From CAIVVT01 sp963838205 (lineage in GTDB: Bacteria; Acidobacteriota; Terriglobia; Bryobacterales; Bryobacteraceae), in the NCBI GenBank assembly GCA_963838205.1, contig CAWIQF010000011.1, positions 62,001-126,000 of the forward strand: a stretch of DNA of 64,000 nt, given 5' to 3'. A program made the translations under genes and the position numbers. The notes below the pieces were generated by a model, which did not search any database, was not told where the DNA came from, and saw only the letters and a list, made by a program, of their open reading frames with translations. Each line of letters begins with the position of its first letter. The first letter of the stretch is position 1. Below, piece by piece: positions 26,031-34,582 of this stretch.

Positions 26031-26200
26031 TCCGAGCCGCGCCCGCCGACGAGGCCGCCACTGTCTGACGGAGCCGCGACTGCAAGGAGCGGTGTTCGGT
26101 TGTGTCCTCGCCGCGACTACTCGTTTGGGCCACCGCTCTTTTCAGTCGCGGCTCCATAACAAGACAAGACCGCTCCGCGCGGTTCTTCGCCTTCGGAATT
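26031..26200. repeat. family A repeat cluster, right of IS element
   Basis: Direct units (GAGCCGCGCCC, GAGGCCGCCACTGTCTGACG, GAGCCGCGACTGCAAGGAGC) are followed by an inverted copy read as CCACCGCTCTTTTCAGTCGC (then GGCTCC). With the cluster at 24407 it was one array before the IS arrived. The rest of 26201-26486 holds no gene I can support. Confidence 0.7.
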
Positions 26201-26222
26201 TTCAGTGCTCGCGCCGAGTCAA

Positions 26223-26240
26223 TTGGGCAGTTTTGCCCAA
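26223..26240. other. 18-base palindromic hairpin
   Basis: TTGGGCA-GTTT-TGCCCAA is a perfect stem of seven pairs. A related TTGGG...CCCAA pair recurs about 50 bases later (near 26284-26303). This stretch is notably more AT-rich than its surroundings. Role unknown. Confidence 0.4.
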
Positions 26241-26428
26241 CTCGGTTTCTAAAATATTGATTCTAAAAGGCGTAAAATCGCTGGTTGGGAAATCGTTGCC
26301 CAATCGTTCCCGGCCGCGACCGATCTGGTATGCCTTCCTCGCGGCGCGTTGCAGCCCGGCGCTGTGGTTTGCCTGGCCACCAGCGCGCAGGGCGCGGAGC
26401 CGCTCGCCGCGGGTTGCGGATTCCCCAC

Positions 26429-26456
26429 AAAAAAGCCCAGGCCTTGCGGCCTGGGT
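26429..26456 (-). terminator. rho-independent terminator of the small basic protein gene
   Basis: On the minus strand CCCAGGCC-GCAA-GGCCTGGGC is followed by TTTTTTGTGG: an 8-9 pair stem with a T-run, located about 30 bases after the stop of the gene at 26487. Confidence 0.9.
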
Positions 26457-26486
26457 GAAGGGTGCAATGGTGTGAGTTTGGAAGTC

Positions 26487-26687
26487 TTACTTCTGGACCG
26501 CGGGCGCGGTCGTGGTGGTCTTTTTGCCACTCGGCTTCTTAGTCGTTTTCTGACGCTTCGTGGTTTTCTTCGCGGTGGTCTTCGTGGGCGCCGGGGCCGG
26601 CTGGTCTGGAGTGGCCGGCGCCTGGGCGAATGCGAACGCCGTGCCCAGCAGGAACGCCATCGTGGTGAGAGATGCTAGCTGTTTCAT
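26487..26687 (-). CDS. small secreted Lys/Thr-rich protein
   Basis: The 66-residue product has a clear signal peptide (MKQLASLTTMAFLLGTAFAF, then AQ) and a mature part made of Pro/Ala then Lys/Thr repeats (KTTAKKTTKRQKTTKK). It would be a highly basic, unfolded periplasmic or secreted peptide, able to bind polyanions. GGAGG precedes the ATG by about 8 bases and a strong terminator follows, so it is a genuine single-gene unit. I recognise no family. Confidence 0.75.
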   Translation of the reverse strand: MKQLASLTTMAFLLGTAFAFAQAPATPDQPAPAPTKTTAKKTTKRQKTTKKPSGKKTTTTAPAVQK

Positions 26688-26989
26688 GATCGAGCCTCCG
26701 AAATTTGATCTTTCAATCGGGCGTCAACTTCTTGGAACTGGCGCCTTCACTAGGGTCAGACGCTCATGCCCCGGTGGCGTTGCCGAATCCGCCGGGACCC
26801 CCGTGAAATGGGCTCTCCGGATCCCTGGTTGGCGGGGGGTGGCGCGCGCCGGCGTGGCTGTAGCGCCCCTCAATTTGGATTCCGCGCGACCGCCGCGCGT
26901 CGCTTCCCGAGCCGCCGTGAGTTTGCGACGGCACGCGCCGCGGCTGTACTGTAGTGGCCGTCGGCCTTTTCTTTCTGGAGTTCCTTTTT

Positions 26990-27673
26990 ATGCCCTACGA
27001 CATCGTCGTTCATCCTAAACTGAGACCGCCTGTAGATCCGGAGTTCCTCCCGGCAGCGCTGTGGAACCGCGCCTTCCGCGCCGCCGTCGCGGCCGCCGGC
27101 GGAGGCGAGAAGTTGGCCATCGCCTTGGAACGGCCGGATGGCTCCGTCTCCGTCTATCGCACCGCCGTGTTCGCCCACTTGGGCCCCGCCGTCGCGCTCA
27201 ATGAGCGCTACGTCGAGCGCCTGGTGAAGTTCCTGCTGTGGCAGCGCGGCGGCTGCAAGCTGATCGTCGCCGGAGACCCCGCCATCGCCGCCCACATCAG
27301 CGGCGTCTATTCGCCGTTCGGCGCGCGCTCGTTCGATTTCGATTTCATGGGCGACAGCGTGTACCGCCAGCCGATGCAGATTCTCGGCGCGCGGTATGAA
27401 GATGCGCCACAAACGAAAGAGACCGGACTGCCGCTGGGGCGCCACCTGGACGGCTGCCGCATCGGCTTCGACCTCGGCGGCAGCGACCGCAAGTGCGCGG
27501 CGCTGATCGACGGCGAACTGGTCTACAGCGAGGAGCTGGCCTGGGATCCGTATTTCAAGACCGATCCTCAATATCACTACGACGAAATCGACGACAGCCT
27601 GCGGCGCGCCGCCGCCAAGCTGCCGCGCGTCGACGCCATCGGAGGCAGCGCCGCGGGCGTCTATGTCGAATAA
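26990..27673 (+). CDS. ROK family kinase, N-terminal part (gene split by frameshift)
   Basis: The 227-residue product begins MPYDIVVHPKLRPPVDPEFL and contains the ROK ATP-binding block CRIGFDLGGSDRKCAALIDG and the end of the first lobe VDAIGGSAAGVYVE, where the frame stops at TAA 27671. The family normally continues directly into the second lobe, which here is in the +1 frame. Removing one base near 27668 restores VYVNNEIRVASLFRGV. ROK proteins are sugar kinases or sugar-responsive regulators; this longer subtype is seen beside amino-sugar genes. GGAG lies 9 bases before the start at 26990; an in-frame ATG at 26954 is less likely. Confidence 0.75.
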   Translation: MPYDIVVHPKLRPPVDPEFLPAALWNRAFRAAVAAAGGGEKLAIALERPDGSVSVYRTAVFAHLGPAVALNERYVERLVKFLLWQRGGCKLIVAGDPAIAAHISGVYSPFGARSFDFDFMGDSVYRQPMQILGARYEDAPQTKETGLPLGRHLDGCRIGFDLGGSDRKCAALIDGELVYSEELAWDPYFKTDPQYHYDEIDDSLRRAAAKLPRVDAIGGSAAGVYVE

Positions 27674-28391
27674 CGAGATCCGCGTCGCTTCGCTGTTCCG
27701 CGGCGTGCCGCGCCAGCTCTTCGACAGCCGCGTACGCCGGATGTTTTTCGAACTGCAGAAGGCCTGGGGCGGCATCCCGTTCGTCGTCGTCAACGACGGC
27801 GAGGTGACCGCGCTCGCCGGCTCCATGGCGCTTGCGGACGGCGCGGTGCTGGGCGTCTCCATGGGCACCAGCCAGGCTGGCGGATACGTCACGCCGCAGG
27901 GCAATATCACCGGCTGGCTGAACGAACTGGCATTCGTGCCCATCGACTACCGGCCGGCCGGTCCGCTGGATGAATGGTCGCGCGATCACGGCGTCGGCGC
28001 CCAGTATTTCTCGCAGCAGGCCGTCAATCGCCTGCTCCCCGCCGCGGGCATCGAGCTGCCGAAGGAAATGCCGCTGGCCGAAAAGCTGGTCGAGACGCAG
28101 CGCCTGATGGCCGCCGGCGACGAACTAGCCAGGGCGATCTACGAATCGATCGGCGTCTATCTGGGCTATGCGGTCGCCCAGTATGCGGACTTCTACGAGC
28201 TGCGGCACGTGCTGGTGCTCGGCCGCGTGATGAGCGGGGAAGGAGGCGATGTGATCCTCTCCACCGCGCGCCAGGTTCTGAAAGAAGAGTTTCCCGAACT
28301 GGAGGAGAGCGTGCGCCTGCACGTCCCCGGCGAAAAGGAAAAACGGCACGGGCAGGCGGTGGCCGCGGCCAGCCTGCCCGCTATTCGATAA
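27663..28391 (+). CDS. ROK family kinase, C-terminal part (gene split by frameshift)
   Basis: The 242-residue frame starts at an ATG that overlaps the stop of the N-terminal half by 11 bases. It holds the second ROK lobe: EIRVASLFRGVPRQLF, VVNDGEVTALAGS, LGVSMGTSQAGGYV, and NITGWLNELAF. The catalytic Asp would be that in NDGEV. Termination-reinitiation across the overlap might give two subunits, but the continuity of homology across the junction favours a single ancestral gene with an indel. Confidence 0.75.
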   Translation: MSNNEIRVASLFRGVPRQLFDSRVRRMFFELQKAWGGIPFVVVNDGEVTALAGSMALADGAVLGVSMGTSQAGGYVTPQGNITGWLNELAFVPIDYRPAGPLDEWSRDHGVGAQYFSQQAVNRLLPAAGIELPKEMPLAEKLVETQRLMAAGDELARAIYESIGVYLGYAVAQYADFYELRHVLVLGRVMSGEGGDVILSTARQVLKEEFPELEESVRLHVPGEKEKRHGQAVAAASLPAIR

Positions 28392-28467
28392 CGCGAGAAA
28401 ATGGAGACGTGCCAGCTTGCAGAGATTGGCGGATCAAACCGCTTGCTTGCGCGCGCAGTTCCGCGAC

Positions 28468-28617
28468 GGTTTCGGAGCCGCGAGCTTCGGAACCGCGAGC
28501 TTCAGAGCCGCGACCGTGTGACGGAGCCGCGACTGCAAGGAGCGGTTGTGTTGTTGCTGAGCCGCGACCGTGAGGGAGCAGAGGCGTTGCTGAGACGCGG
28601 CCGTCAGGGAGCCGCTA
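28468..28617 (+). repeat. family A repeat cluster
   Basis: Units GAGCCGCGAGCTTC, GAACCGCGAGCTTC, GAGCCGCGACCGTGTGACG, GAGCCGCGACTGCAAGGAGC and GAGCCGCGACCGTGAGGGAG (then CAG) in one orientation, between the ROK and PIG-L genes. Confidence 0.8.
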
Positions 28618-28672
28618 TCGGAACCTCTGCAACCAGGCTAGAGAACCTAAAGGAATAGAGGAACAAGACACG

Positions 28673-29524
28673 ATGCAGTTTCACAACCCCGACGCAGACT
28701 TTTTCGTGCCCGACGGCACACCGCAGGAGGCCGCCCTCAAGCGCACCACGCACCTGTGCGTGAGCGCCCATCAGGACGACATCGAGATCATGGCCTACCA
28801 CGGCATCGCCGAGTGCTTCGGCCTGCCGGACCGCTGGTTCAGCGGAGTCGTGGTAACCAACGGCGCGGGCAGTCCGCGCTCGGGCATCTACGGCCATTAC
28901 ACCGACGACGAGATGCAGTCCATTCGCCGCCAGGAGCAGCGCACCGCAGCGTATGTCGGCGGTTACGCCTGCATGCTCCAGCTCGGCTACCCCAGTTCGG
29001 CCGTGAAGGATCCGAAGAGCGAAACCGTGATCGCCGATCTGCTGGCGATTTTCCAGGCTGCGAAACCGGAAGTCGTCTACCTCCACAACCTCGCCGACAA
29101 GCACGAGACCCACGTCGGCTCCAGCCTGCGCGCGCTGGCCGCGCTGCGCCGCCTGCCGCCGCAGGACCGTCCGAAAAAAGTCTACGGCTGCGAGGTCTGG
29201 CGCGACCTCGACTGGCTCTCCGATGACGTCAAGCAGTGCCTGCCGGCTTCGAAGTATCCCAACATCGCCGCCGCGCTCGTGGGCGTCTTCGACTCGCAGG
29301 TGAGCGGCGGCAAGCGCTATGACCTGGCCACCGCCGGCCGCCGCCTGGCCCACGCCACCTATTACGCCTCGCATGCCACCGACACCGAGACGGCCATGAA
29401 CTTCGCCATGGACCTCACGCCCCTGGTGGCCGATCCGGGCCTCGCCGTGGCGCCCTTCGTCACCGCCTTCATCGACAACTTCAAAGCCGACGTCGAAAAG
29501 AAGCTCGCCCAGCTCATCGGATAA
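28673..29524 (+). CDS. PIG-L/LmbE family deacetylase
   Basis: The 283-residue zinc-dependent deacetylase has the metal motif CVSAHQDDIEIMAYHG (AHxDD) near residue 35 and the distal HNLADKHETHVGSS near 140, which supplies the third ligand. Relatives remove acetyl groups from N-acetylglucosamine derivatives. It has no signal peptide. Placement downstream of a ROK-type kinase on the same strand suggests joint use in amino-sugar metabolism, though 280 bases of repeats separate them. Confidence 0.88.
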   Translation: MQFHNPDADFFVPDGTPQEAALKRTTHLCVSAHQDDIEIMAYHGIAECFGLPDRWFSGVVVTNGAGSPRSGIYGHYTDDEMQSIRRQEQRTAAYVGGYACMLQLGYPSSAVKDPKSETVIADLLAIFQAAKPEVVYLHNLADKHETHVGSSLRALAALRRLPPQDRPKKVYGCEVWRDLDWLSDDVKQCLPASKYPNIAAALVGVFDSQVSGGKRYDLATAGRRLAHATYYASHATDTETAMNFAMDLTPLVADPGLAVAPFVTAFIDNFKADVEKKLAQLIG

Positions 29525-29545
29525 CCCGCCGCGCCGTTGTTCCTG

Positions 29546-29912
29546 AGCCGTGACCGTTTTTCCCGAGCCGCGACGATGTTTCTGAGCCGCGACCGTCTAA
29601 CGGAGCCGCGACTGAAAGGAGCGGTTCTTCGTGTTGTTCCTGAGCCACGAGGATGTTTCTGAACCGCGACGGTGTTTCTGAGCCGCGACCGTCTAACGGA
29701 GCCGCGACTGAAAGGAGCGGTTCTTCGCGGTTTTTCTGAGCCGCGACTGGTTTCTGAGCCGCGACCGTCTAACGGAGCCGCGACTGAAAGGAGCGGTTCT
29801 TCGTGTTGTTCCTGAGCCACGAGGATGTTTCTGAGCCGCGACGGTGTTTCTGAGCCGCGATCGCCAGGGAGTGCTTCTTCGTGTTATTTCTGAGCCGCGC
29901 GTGTCAAGCAGC
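29546..29912 (+). repeat. largest family A repeat array
   Basis: At least ten units in direct orientation. A higher-order block, CCGCGACCGTCTAACGGAGC followed by CGCGACTGAAAGGAGCGGTT, occurs three times almost unchanged (near 29596, 29684 and 29760), with TTTCTGAGCCACGAGGATG spacers repeated twice. It fills most of the 530-base gap between the deacetylase and CPBP genes. Nothing else is evident there apart from the leader of the next gene. Confidence 0.85.
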
Positions 29913-30055
29913 GGTTGCCGCGCCTTGACTCGGCACCCTCCCAGGCCCGCGCTGACTGCGCACTCCGCCGCTTCGCTATCCTTGGGAGAATGAAGGCCCT
30001 CGCGGGCGTCGTCATTTGACGCGCGCATCAGGGCCGAAGAAAAGCCATAACAGCC

Positions 30056-31012
30056 ATGCAGGAAGAGCCACTCAGCAGCACCGAGGCCGCCCGGCCGGAA
30101 CGCGTATCGATCGCCGGACTGCTCCTGCGCGCCGGCTTCTTCGTGCTGACCATCTGGTTCGGTTTGAATCTGTTCGGCCTGTTCATCCACGAGACGCTGG
30201 GCTACTTTCCGGCGGCCACGCTGAGCCCGTTCCTGGCTGCGGCGCTGGCCAGCGCCATCGTGGTCCGGATCTATGAACGCGGGCGGCTCGCCGACATCGG
30301 GATGGGCTGGAGCCACGCCTCCACCCACCAGTTCTGGCTAGGCCTGGCGGCCGGCGCGGTCTCCGCGGCGCTGGTCACCGGCGGGGCGCTCATGTGCGGC
30401 TTGGCGACATGGGTGCAGAACCCCGACCCTGCCGCCGCGTTCGGCTTCGGCAAGCTGGCCATGGTGAGCATCCTGCTGCTATTCGGCGCAGTCGGCGAGG
30501 AGCTGATGTTCCGCGGCTACGCCTTCCAGTTGCTGGCCGGTGCTTTCGGGTTGTGGCGGGTCACCATTCCCTTCGCCATCCTGTTCGCCCTGATGCACCT
30601 GGGCAACCTGGACATCGGGTCGCCGGCAGCCGGCCAGGCCGCGCAGTTCGGCGTGAATTGGGTGAAGCTCGGCTCGGGCTGGCTCGGCATCTTCAACACC
30701 GGCCTGTGGGGTGTGCTGTTGTGCGTCGCCATGTGGCGCAGCGGCGCGCTGTGGCTGCCGATCGGACTGCACTTCGGCTGGAACATCGCCCTGCCGCTCG
30801 CCGGCGCGCGGCTGAGCGGGTTTACAATCGTGTTGACGGGCTACGAGCTGAAGTGGACCTCGAGCGTTTGGCTGAGCGGAGGCGAGTACGGCCCGGAGGC
30901 GAGTGTCCTGACCACCATCGTCTGTGTGCTGCTCCTGATCTGGCTGTGGCGCAGCCGCCTCGAGCGCCAACCTTCCCTGCTGCTCGATGCCCGCGAGGAG
31001 CCTGCGCCATGA
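30056..31012 (+). CDS. CPBP family intramembrane glutamic protease
   Basis: The 318-residue protein has about eight membrane helices. The family motifs are present: GAVGEELMFRGYAFQLL (EExxxR) near residue 148, FALMHLGN, and HFGWNIALPLAG. CPBP (Abi) proteases cut membrane proteins, as in prenyl-protein processing or bacteriocin self-immunity. Its stop overlaps the next start (ATGA), so the two genes are co-translated. Confidence 0.92.
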   Translation: MQEEPLSSTEAARPERVSIAGLLLRAGFFVLTIWFGLNLFGLFIHETLGYFPAATLSPFLAAALASAIVVRIYERGRLADIGMGWSHASTHQFWLGLAAGAVSAALVTGGALMCGLATWVQNPDPAAAFGFGKLAMVSILLLFGAVGEELMFRGYAFQLLAGAFGLWRVTIPFAILFALMHLGNLDIGSPAAGQAAQFGVNWVKLGSGWLGIFNTGLWGVLLCVAMWRSGALWLPIGLHFGWNIALPLAGARLSGFTIVLTGYELKWTSSVWLSGGEYGPEASVLTTIVCVLLLIWLWRSRLERQPSLLLDAREEPAP

Positions 31013-31845
31013 AGCCGGCCGGCGTCGCACTGCTGTTTGCCATCGTGCTGCTCGCGTGCGCGCCGGCACAAACCACGACCGATCAGAAGGGTAAAGAGGA
31101 CACCGTCCGCGCTCTGACCGACGAGGAGAAGCTGACCCTGATTCGCGGTCTCTCGGCAGAATATGCCAAGGTGAAGGCCTTTCTGCCGCACTCGAAGAAG
31201 GCCCTGCGGTTCAACGCTGACGGCACCTACGACAAGGCCGGCTGGCGCGAGGCGGGGACGGAATTCGGCCCCGTGGCGCGCCTCGACGAACAGGTCCAGG
31301 TGACCCGGGTGGACCTCGAGGACGACGAGATTATTTTGGTGCTCAACGGCGGGTTCAAACCCAAGGGCAAGTGGTATCAGAACATGCAGGTGGGAGGCGG
31401 CCTCGGCGGGACCGCCACGCAGCCGGTAACCAACAAGGACACGCGCAGCTTAGGCACCACGGTCGCGCTCCACTGGCAGGGCCGCATCCCGCCCTCCATC
31501 ACGCCCACCGAGGTCAAGCGGATCCTCAAGCCCGTGCTCGACTTCGACACGCGCAGCGCCTCGGAAGACTACTTCGCCACCCTGCCCAAGGAAATCCAGG
31601 AGGCCATCAAGGCCAAGCGCGCCGCCGTCGGGATGACCCGCGATCAGGTCCGGATGGCCATGGGCATGCCGCGCGATAAGGTGCGTGAAACCAAGGACGG
31701 CCTGGAGACCGAGGATTGGATCTACGGCCTCCCGCCCGGCCGCATCACCTTCGTCACTTTCGCCAACAGCAAGGTCATCGCGGTCAAGGACGCCTACGCC
31801 GGTCTCGGCGGATCCACCGCGCCGCCATTGAAGCCCGCGCAGTAA
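31009..31845 (+). CDS. secreted protein with BamE/SmpA-like C-terminal domain
   Basis: The 278-residue protein starts with a signal peptide (MKPAGVALLFAIVLLACAPA) whose Cys could be lipidated (LLAC). The C-terminal part, VGMTRDQVRMAMGMPRDKVR and DWIYGLPPGRITFVTFANSK, is typical of the SmpA/OmlA (BamE) fold: a 'G-M-x-x-x-x-V' helix followed by a hairpin. The middle is not recognised. It probably works in the cell envelope. GAGGAG lies 8 bases before the ATG, and it overlaps the CPBP gene by 4 bases. Confidence 0.82.
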   Translation: MKPAGVALLFAIVLLACAPAQTTTDQKGKEDTVRALTDEEKLTLIRGLSAEYAKVKAFLPHSKKALRFNADGTYDKAGWREAGTEFGPVARLDEQVQVTRVDLEDDEIILVLNGGFKPKGKWYQNMQVGGGLGGTATQPVTNKDTRSLGTTVALHWQGRIPPSITPTEVKRILKPVLDFDTRSASEDYFATLPKEIQEAIKAKRAAVGMTRDQVRMAMGMPRDKVRETKDGLETEDWIYGLPPGRITFVTFANSKVIAVKDAYAGLGGSTAPPLKPAQ

Positions 31846-31869
31846 CGTCGCCGTCATAATCCGGACATG

Positions 31870-31913
31870 AAACTCCGTTGGAATTGGCCGCAAACTCCGT
31901 TGGAATTGGCCGC
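31870..31913 (+). repeat. perfect tandem repeat of 22 bases upstream of gap
   Basis: AAACTCCGTTGGAATTGGCC (then GC) occurs twice back to back. The core CCGTTGGAATTGG also occurs once at 4897-4909 just before another gene start. It could be part of the gap promoter. Confidence 0.75.
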
Positions 31914-31976
31914 GCCCCGGCGCGCTTTGATATCCTGGAATTTCGATTTGCATTCCATTTGAAAGGATCATTTTGC

Positions 31977-32990
<1,014 letters not shown>

Positions 32991-33043
32991 GCTCCGTCGC
33001 GACAGGGGCCCGGCTCACCAGCCGCGCTCGCCAGATAATCTCA

Positions 33044-33077
33044 ACGGCCTCGGACGCCGCAGCGCGTCCGGGGCCGT
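33044..33077 (+). terminator. terminator hairpin after gap
   Basis: ACGGCC-T-CGGACG ... CGTCCG-G-GGCCGT forms a 12-pair stem with one mismatch, followed by TCGTGTTCT, about 55 bases after the gap stop. The T-tract is weak. Confidence 0.65.
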
Positions 33078-33148
33078 TCGTGTTCTAGCGCCGTGACCGC
33101 GTTCCCGGCGAGCGCCACATACAGGAATCTCATTCGAGAGAGATAACT

Positions 33149-33481
33149 ATGAAAAAGCAAACTAAGCGCGCAGTCCCGGCCTTCGCTTTCGAAGCGCAAG
33201 AAGCCGCGTGGTGGTTCGAGAACCGGAAGTCCCACGACAAGGAATTCGCCGCGACCGTGAAGAAGGGCGAGGCGCAAGTGCTGACCGCGGAGAAGTTGCG
33301 GGCGCGGATCGAGGCCTCCCGAGCCCGGACGCCGGCGCGCGTGGTATCGCTTCGGGTTCCGGAAACGGACCTGGCCTTGGCCCGCAAGCAGGCAGAGCAG
33401 AAGGGGCTCCCTTACCAGACCTACATCAAGTCCTTACTGCACGAAACGCTGGCCGAGCGCGAGAAGCGCAAGGCAGGATAA
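33149..33481 (+). CDS. CopG-like antitoxin, orphan
   Basis: The 110-residue protein contains an N-terminal region FEAQEAAWWFENRKSHDKEF and a C-terminal ribbon-helix-helix VVSLRVPETDLALARKQAEQ followed by LPYQTYIKSLLHETL. This pattern is that of CopG/RHH antitoxins (COG5304-like), which bind DNA as dimers and neutralise a small RNase toxin. The expected toxin gene normally lies directly beside it; none is present on either side on this strand, only family B repeats follow. Confidence 0.8.
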   Translation: MKKQTKRAVPAFAFEAQEAAWWFENRKSHDKEFAATVKKGEAQVLTAEKLRARIEASRARTPARVVSLRVPETDLALARKQAEQKGLPYQTYIKSLLHETLAEREKRKAG

Positions 33482-33512
33482 TCGCCGAGCGGGAGTTGGG
33501 AAGGGCAGGGAA

Positions 33513-33642
33513 GTCCACGTCCGTTTCCACGGTGGATGCGCGGTGCGCGCACGGTAAACTCACGGTGAAACCATGGTGCGCGCATGGTGAATTCACGGTA
33601 AAGCCACGGTCCGCGCGCGGTGAAACACGCGGCGATTCGCCC
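33513..33642. repeat. family B tandem repeat cluster
   Basis: Units such as TTTCCACGGTGGATGCGCGG, CTCACGGTGAAACCATGGTG and ATTCACGGTAAAGCCACGGT. It lies immediately 3' of the PIN module, which has another copy on its other side. Confidence 0.75.
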
Positions 33643-33655
33643 TGACCACCCAGGG

Positions 33656-33880
33656 CTAGAACCGGTCTTCCGGGGCGGGTTCGGCGGCTGGAACCTTGTC
33701 CAGCGCGGCCAGGAAACGCTCGCGGCTGCCGCGTTCGGCCATTTGCTCCACGCGGGTCCAGCCGGAGAGTTGTTCGGCCAACGCCGCCGCCACGATTCGC
33801 TCGACCGATACCTGCTGCCGCGCAGCCAGCTCCGCAATCTGGCGGTACACCGTGTCGGGAACTGTCACGTTCAGAGTCAT
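33656..33880 (-). CDS. antitoxin of PIN module
   Basis: The 74-residue protein starts with an RHH-like strand-helix MTLNVTVPDTVYRQIAELAA and contains QQVSVERIVAAALAEQL, followed by an acidic tail that would wrap the toxin. Its start overlaps the stop of the PIN toxin gene by 4 bases, so the toxin gene comes first in the operon. It probably represses the operon together with the toxin. Confidence 0.8.
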   Translation of the reverse strand: MTLNVTVPDTVYRQIAELAARQQVSVERIVAAALAEQLSGWTRVEQMAERGSRERFLAALDKVPAAEPAPEDRF

Positions 33881-34299
33881 GGCGCCTCCCCTATTATCGC
33901 AAGGAATTCTCGCGGTGGGATCACTCGAACGCTGAAGCGTTCGGCGCCCACAAAATCCTTGGTGTTGAAGGTGAGCAGGAAATCGGCCCGGCTTTCCACG
34001 GCTAACTCCAGGACGAAATCATCCTTTGGGTCGGGTAGGAGGGGCCGCCAAAGGAAGAAGATTGGACGCAGATTCGCGTTGGCACAGAGATAGTCGATCA
34101 CGCTATCGACGTCATCGCTGTTCAGATCTCCGCCCGTGCAGACGCGCTTCAGCGTCTGCTCATATTCGAGAACCAGCGGCACTGAGAGGTTGATTTGCCA
34201 TCGGGTATCGCCCACCAGTCGTAACACGCGGTGAGACGCTCCGCGACTGGAGAGCAACGCAGCGACGAGCACGTTGGTGTCGATGACTACCTGGTACAT
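33877..34299 (-). CDS. PIN domain toxin (ribonuclease)
   Basis: The 140-residue protein begins MYQVVIDTNVLVAALLSSRG, the first acidic motif of the PIN_3 family, and has the other acidic residues in PLVLEYEQTL, PDPKDDFVLELAVESRADFL and LLTFNTKDF. PIN toxins are Mg-dependent RNases. The four expected acidic positions are present, so it should be active. It forms a toxin-first operon with the overlapping antitoxin. Confidence 0.88.
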   Translation of the reverse strand: MYQVVIDTNVLVAALLSSRGASHRVLRLVGDTRWQINLSVPLVLEYEQTLKRVCTGGDLNSDDVDSVIDYLCANANLRPIFFLWRPLLPDPKDDFVLELAVESRADFLLTFNTKDFVGAERFSVRVIPPREFLAIIGEAP

Positions 34300-34330
34300 G
34301 GCCCGCTATCAGCATACTGAAAGCCGCGCG

Positions 34331-34465
34331 GAAAACGGTGGACGCATGGTGCGCGCACGGTGTCTTCACGGTGAAACCACGGTCCGCGCACGGTGAATCG
34401 CACGCTGAATCGCCCGCCGCCGCCTTGACATTGTGCTGAGCCGCGCCCGAAGGAAGCGGTTGCCG
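34331..34465. repeat. family B cluster with one family A unit
   Basis: From 34331 to 34420: AAACGGTGGACGCATGGTGC, TCTTCACGGTGAAACCACGG and related units, very similar to the cluster at 33513 and in the same orientation. At 34434-34465 a single family A unit (GAGCCGCGCCCGAAGGAAGC, then GG) follows. Confidence 0.75.
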
Positions 34466-34582
34466 AATGCGGAGTCAAGCCGCGCTTCCCCTCGGCCGGC
34501 GCTCATCTGTTGACGTAGTTTCGTATCCGAAAATGGCGCTAGAATTACGGCAGGCAGACCTCAAGTACCGGAGGCTGATGAA

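Noticed and set aside
28401..28658. 85-codon plus frame (SRDREGAE type) between ROK and PIG-L
   Set aside because: It is a translation of family A repeat DNA, with no ribosome binding site.
29362..30328. Two minus-strand frames of 152 and 211 codons in the 29.5 kb gap
   Set aside because: They read through the repeat array and contain repeated RGSVRRSRLRN peptides, a repeat artefact.
33513..33642. CRISPR array
   Set aside because: Units are short (~12 bases), degenerate and contiguous, with no constant repeat/unique spacer pattern and no cas genes.
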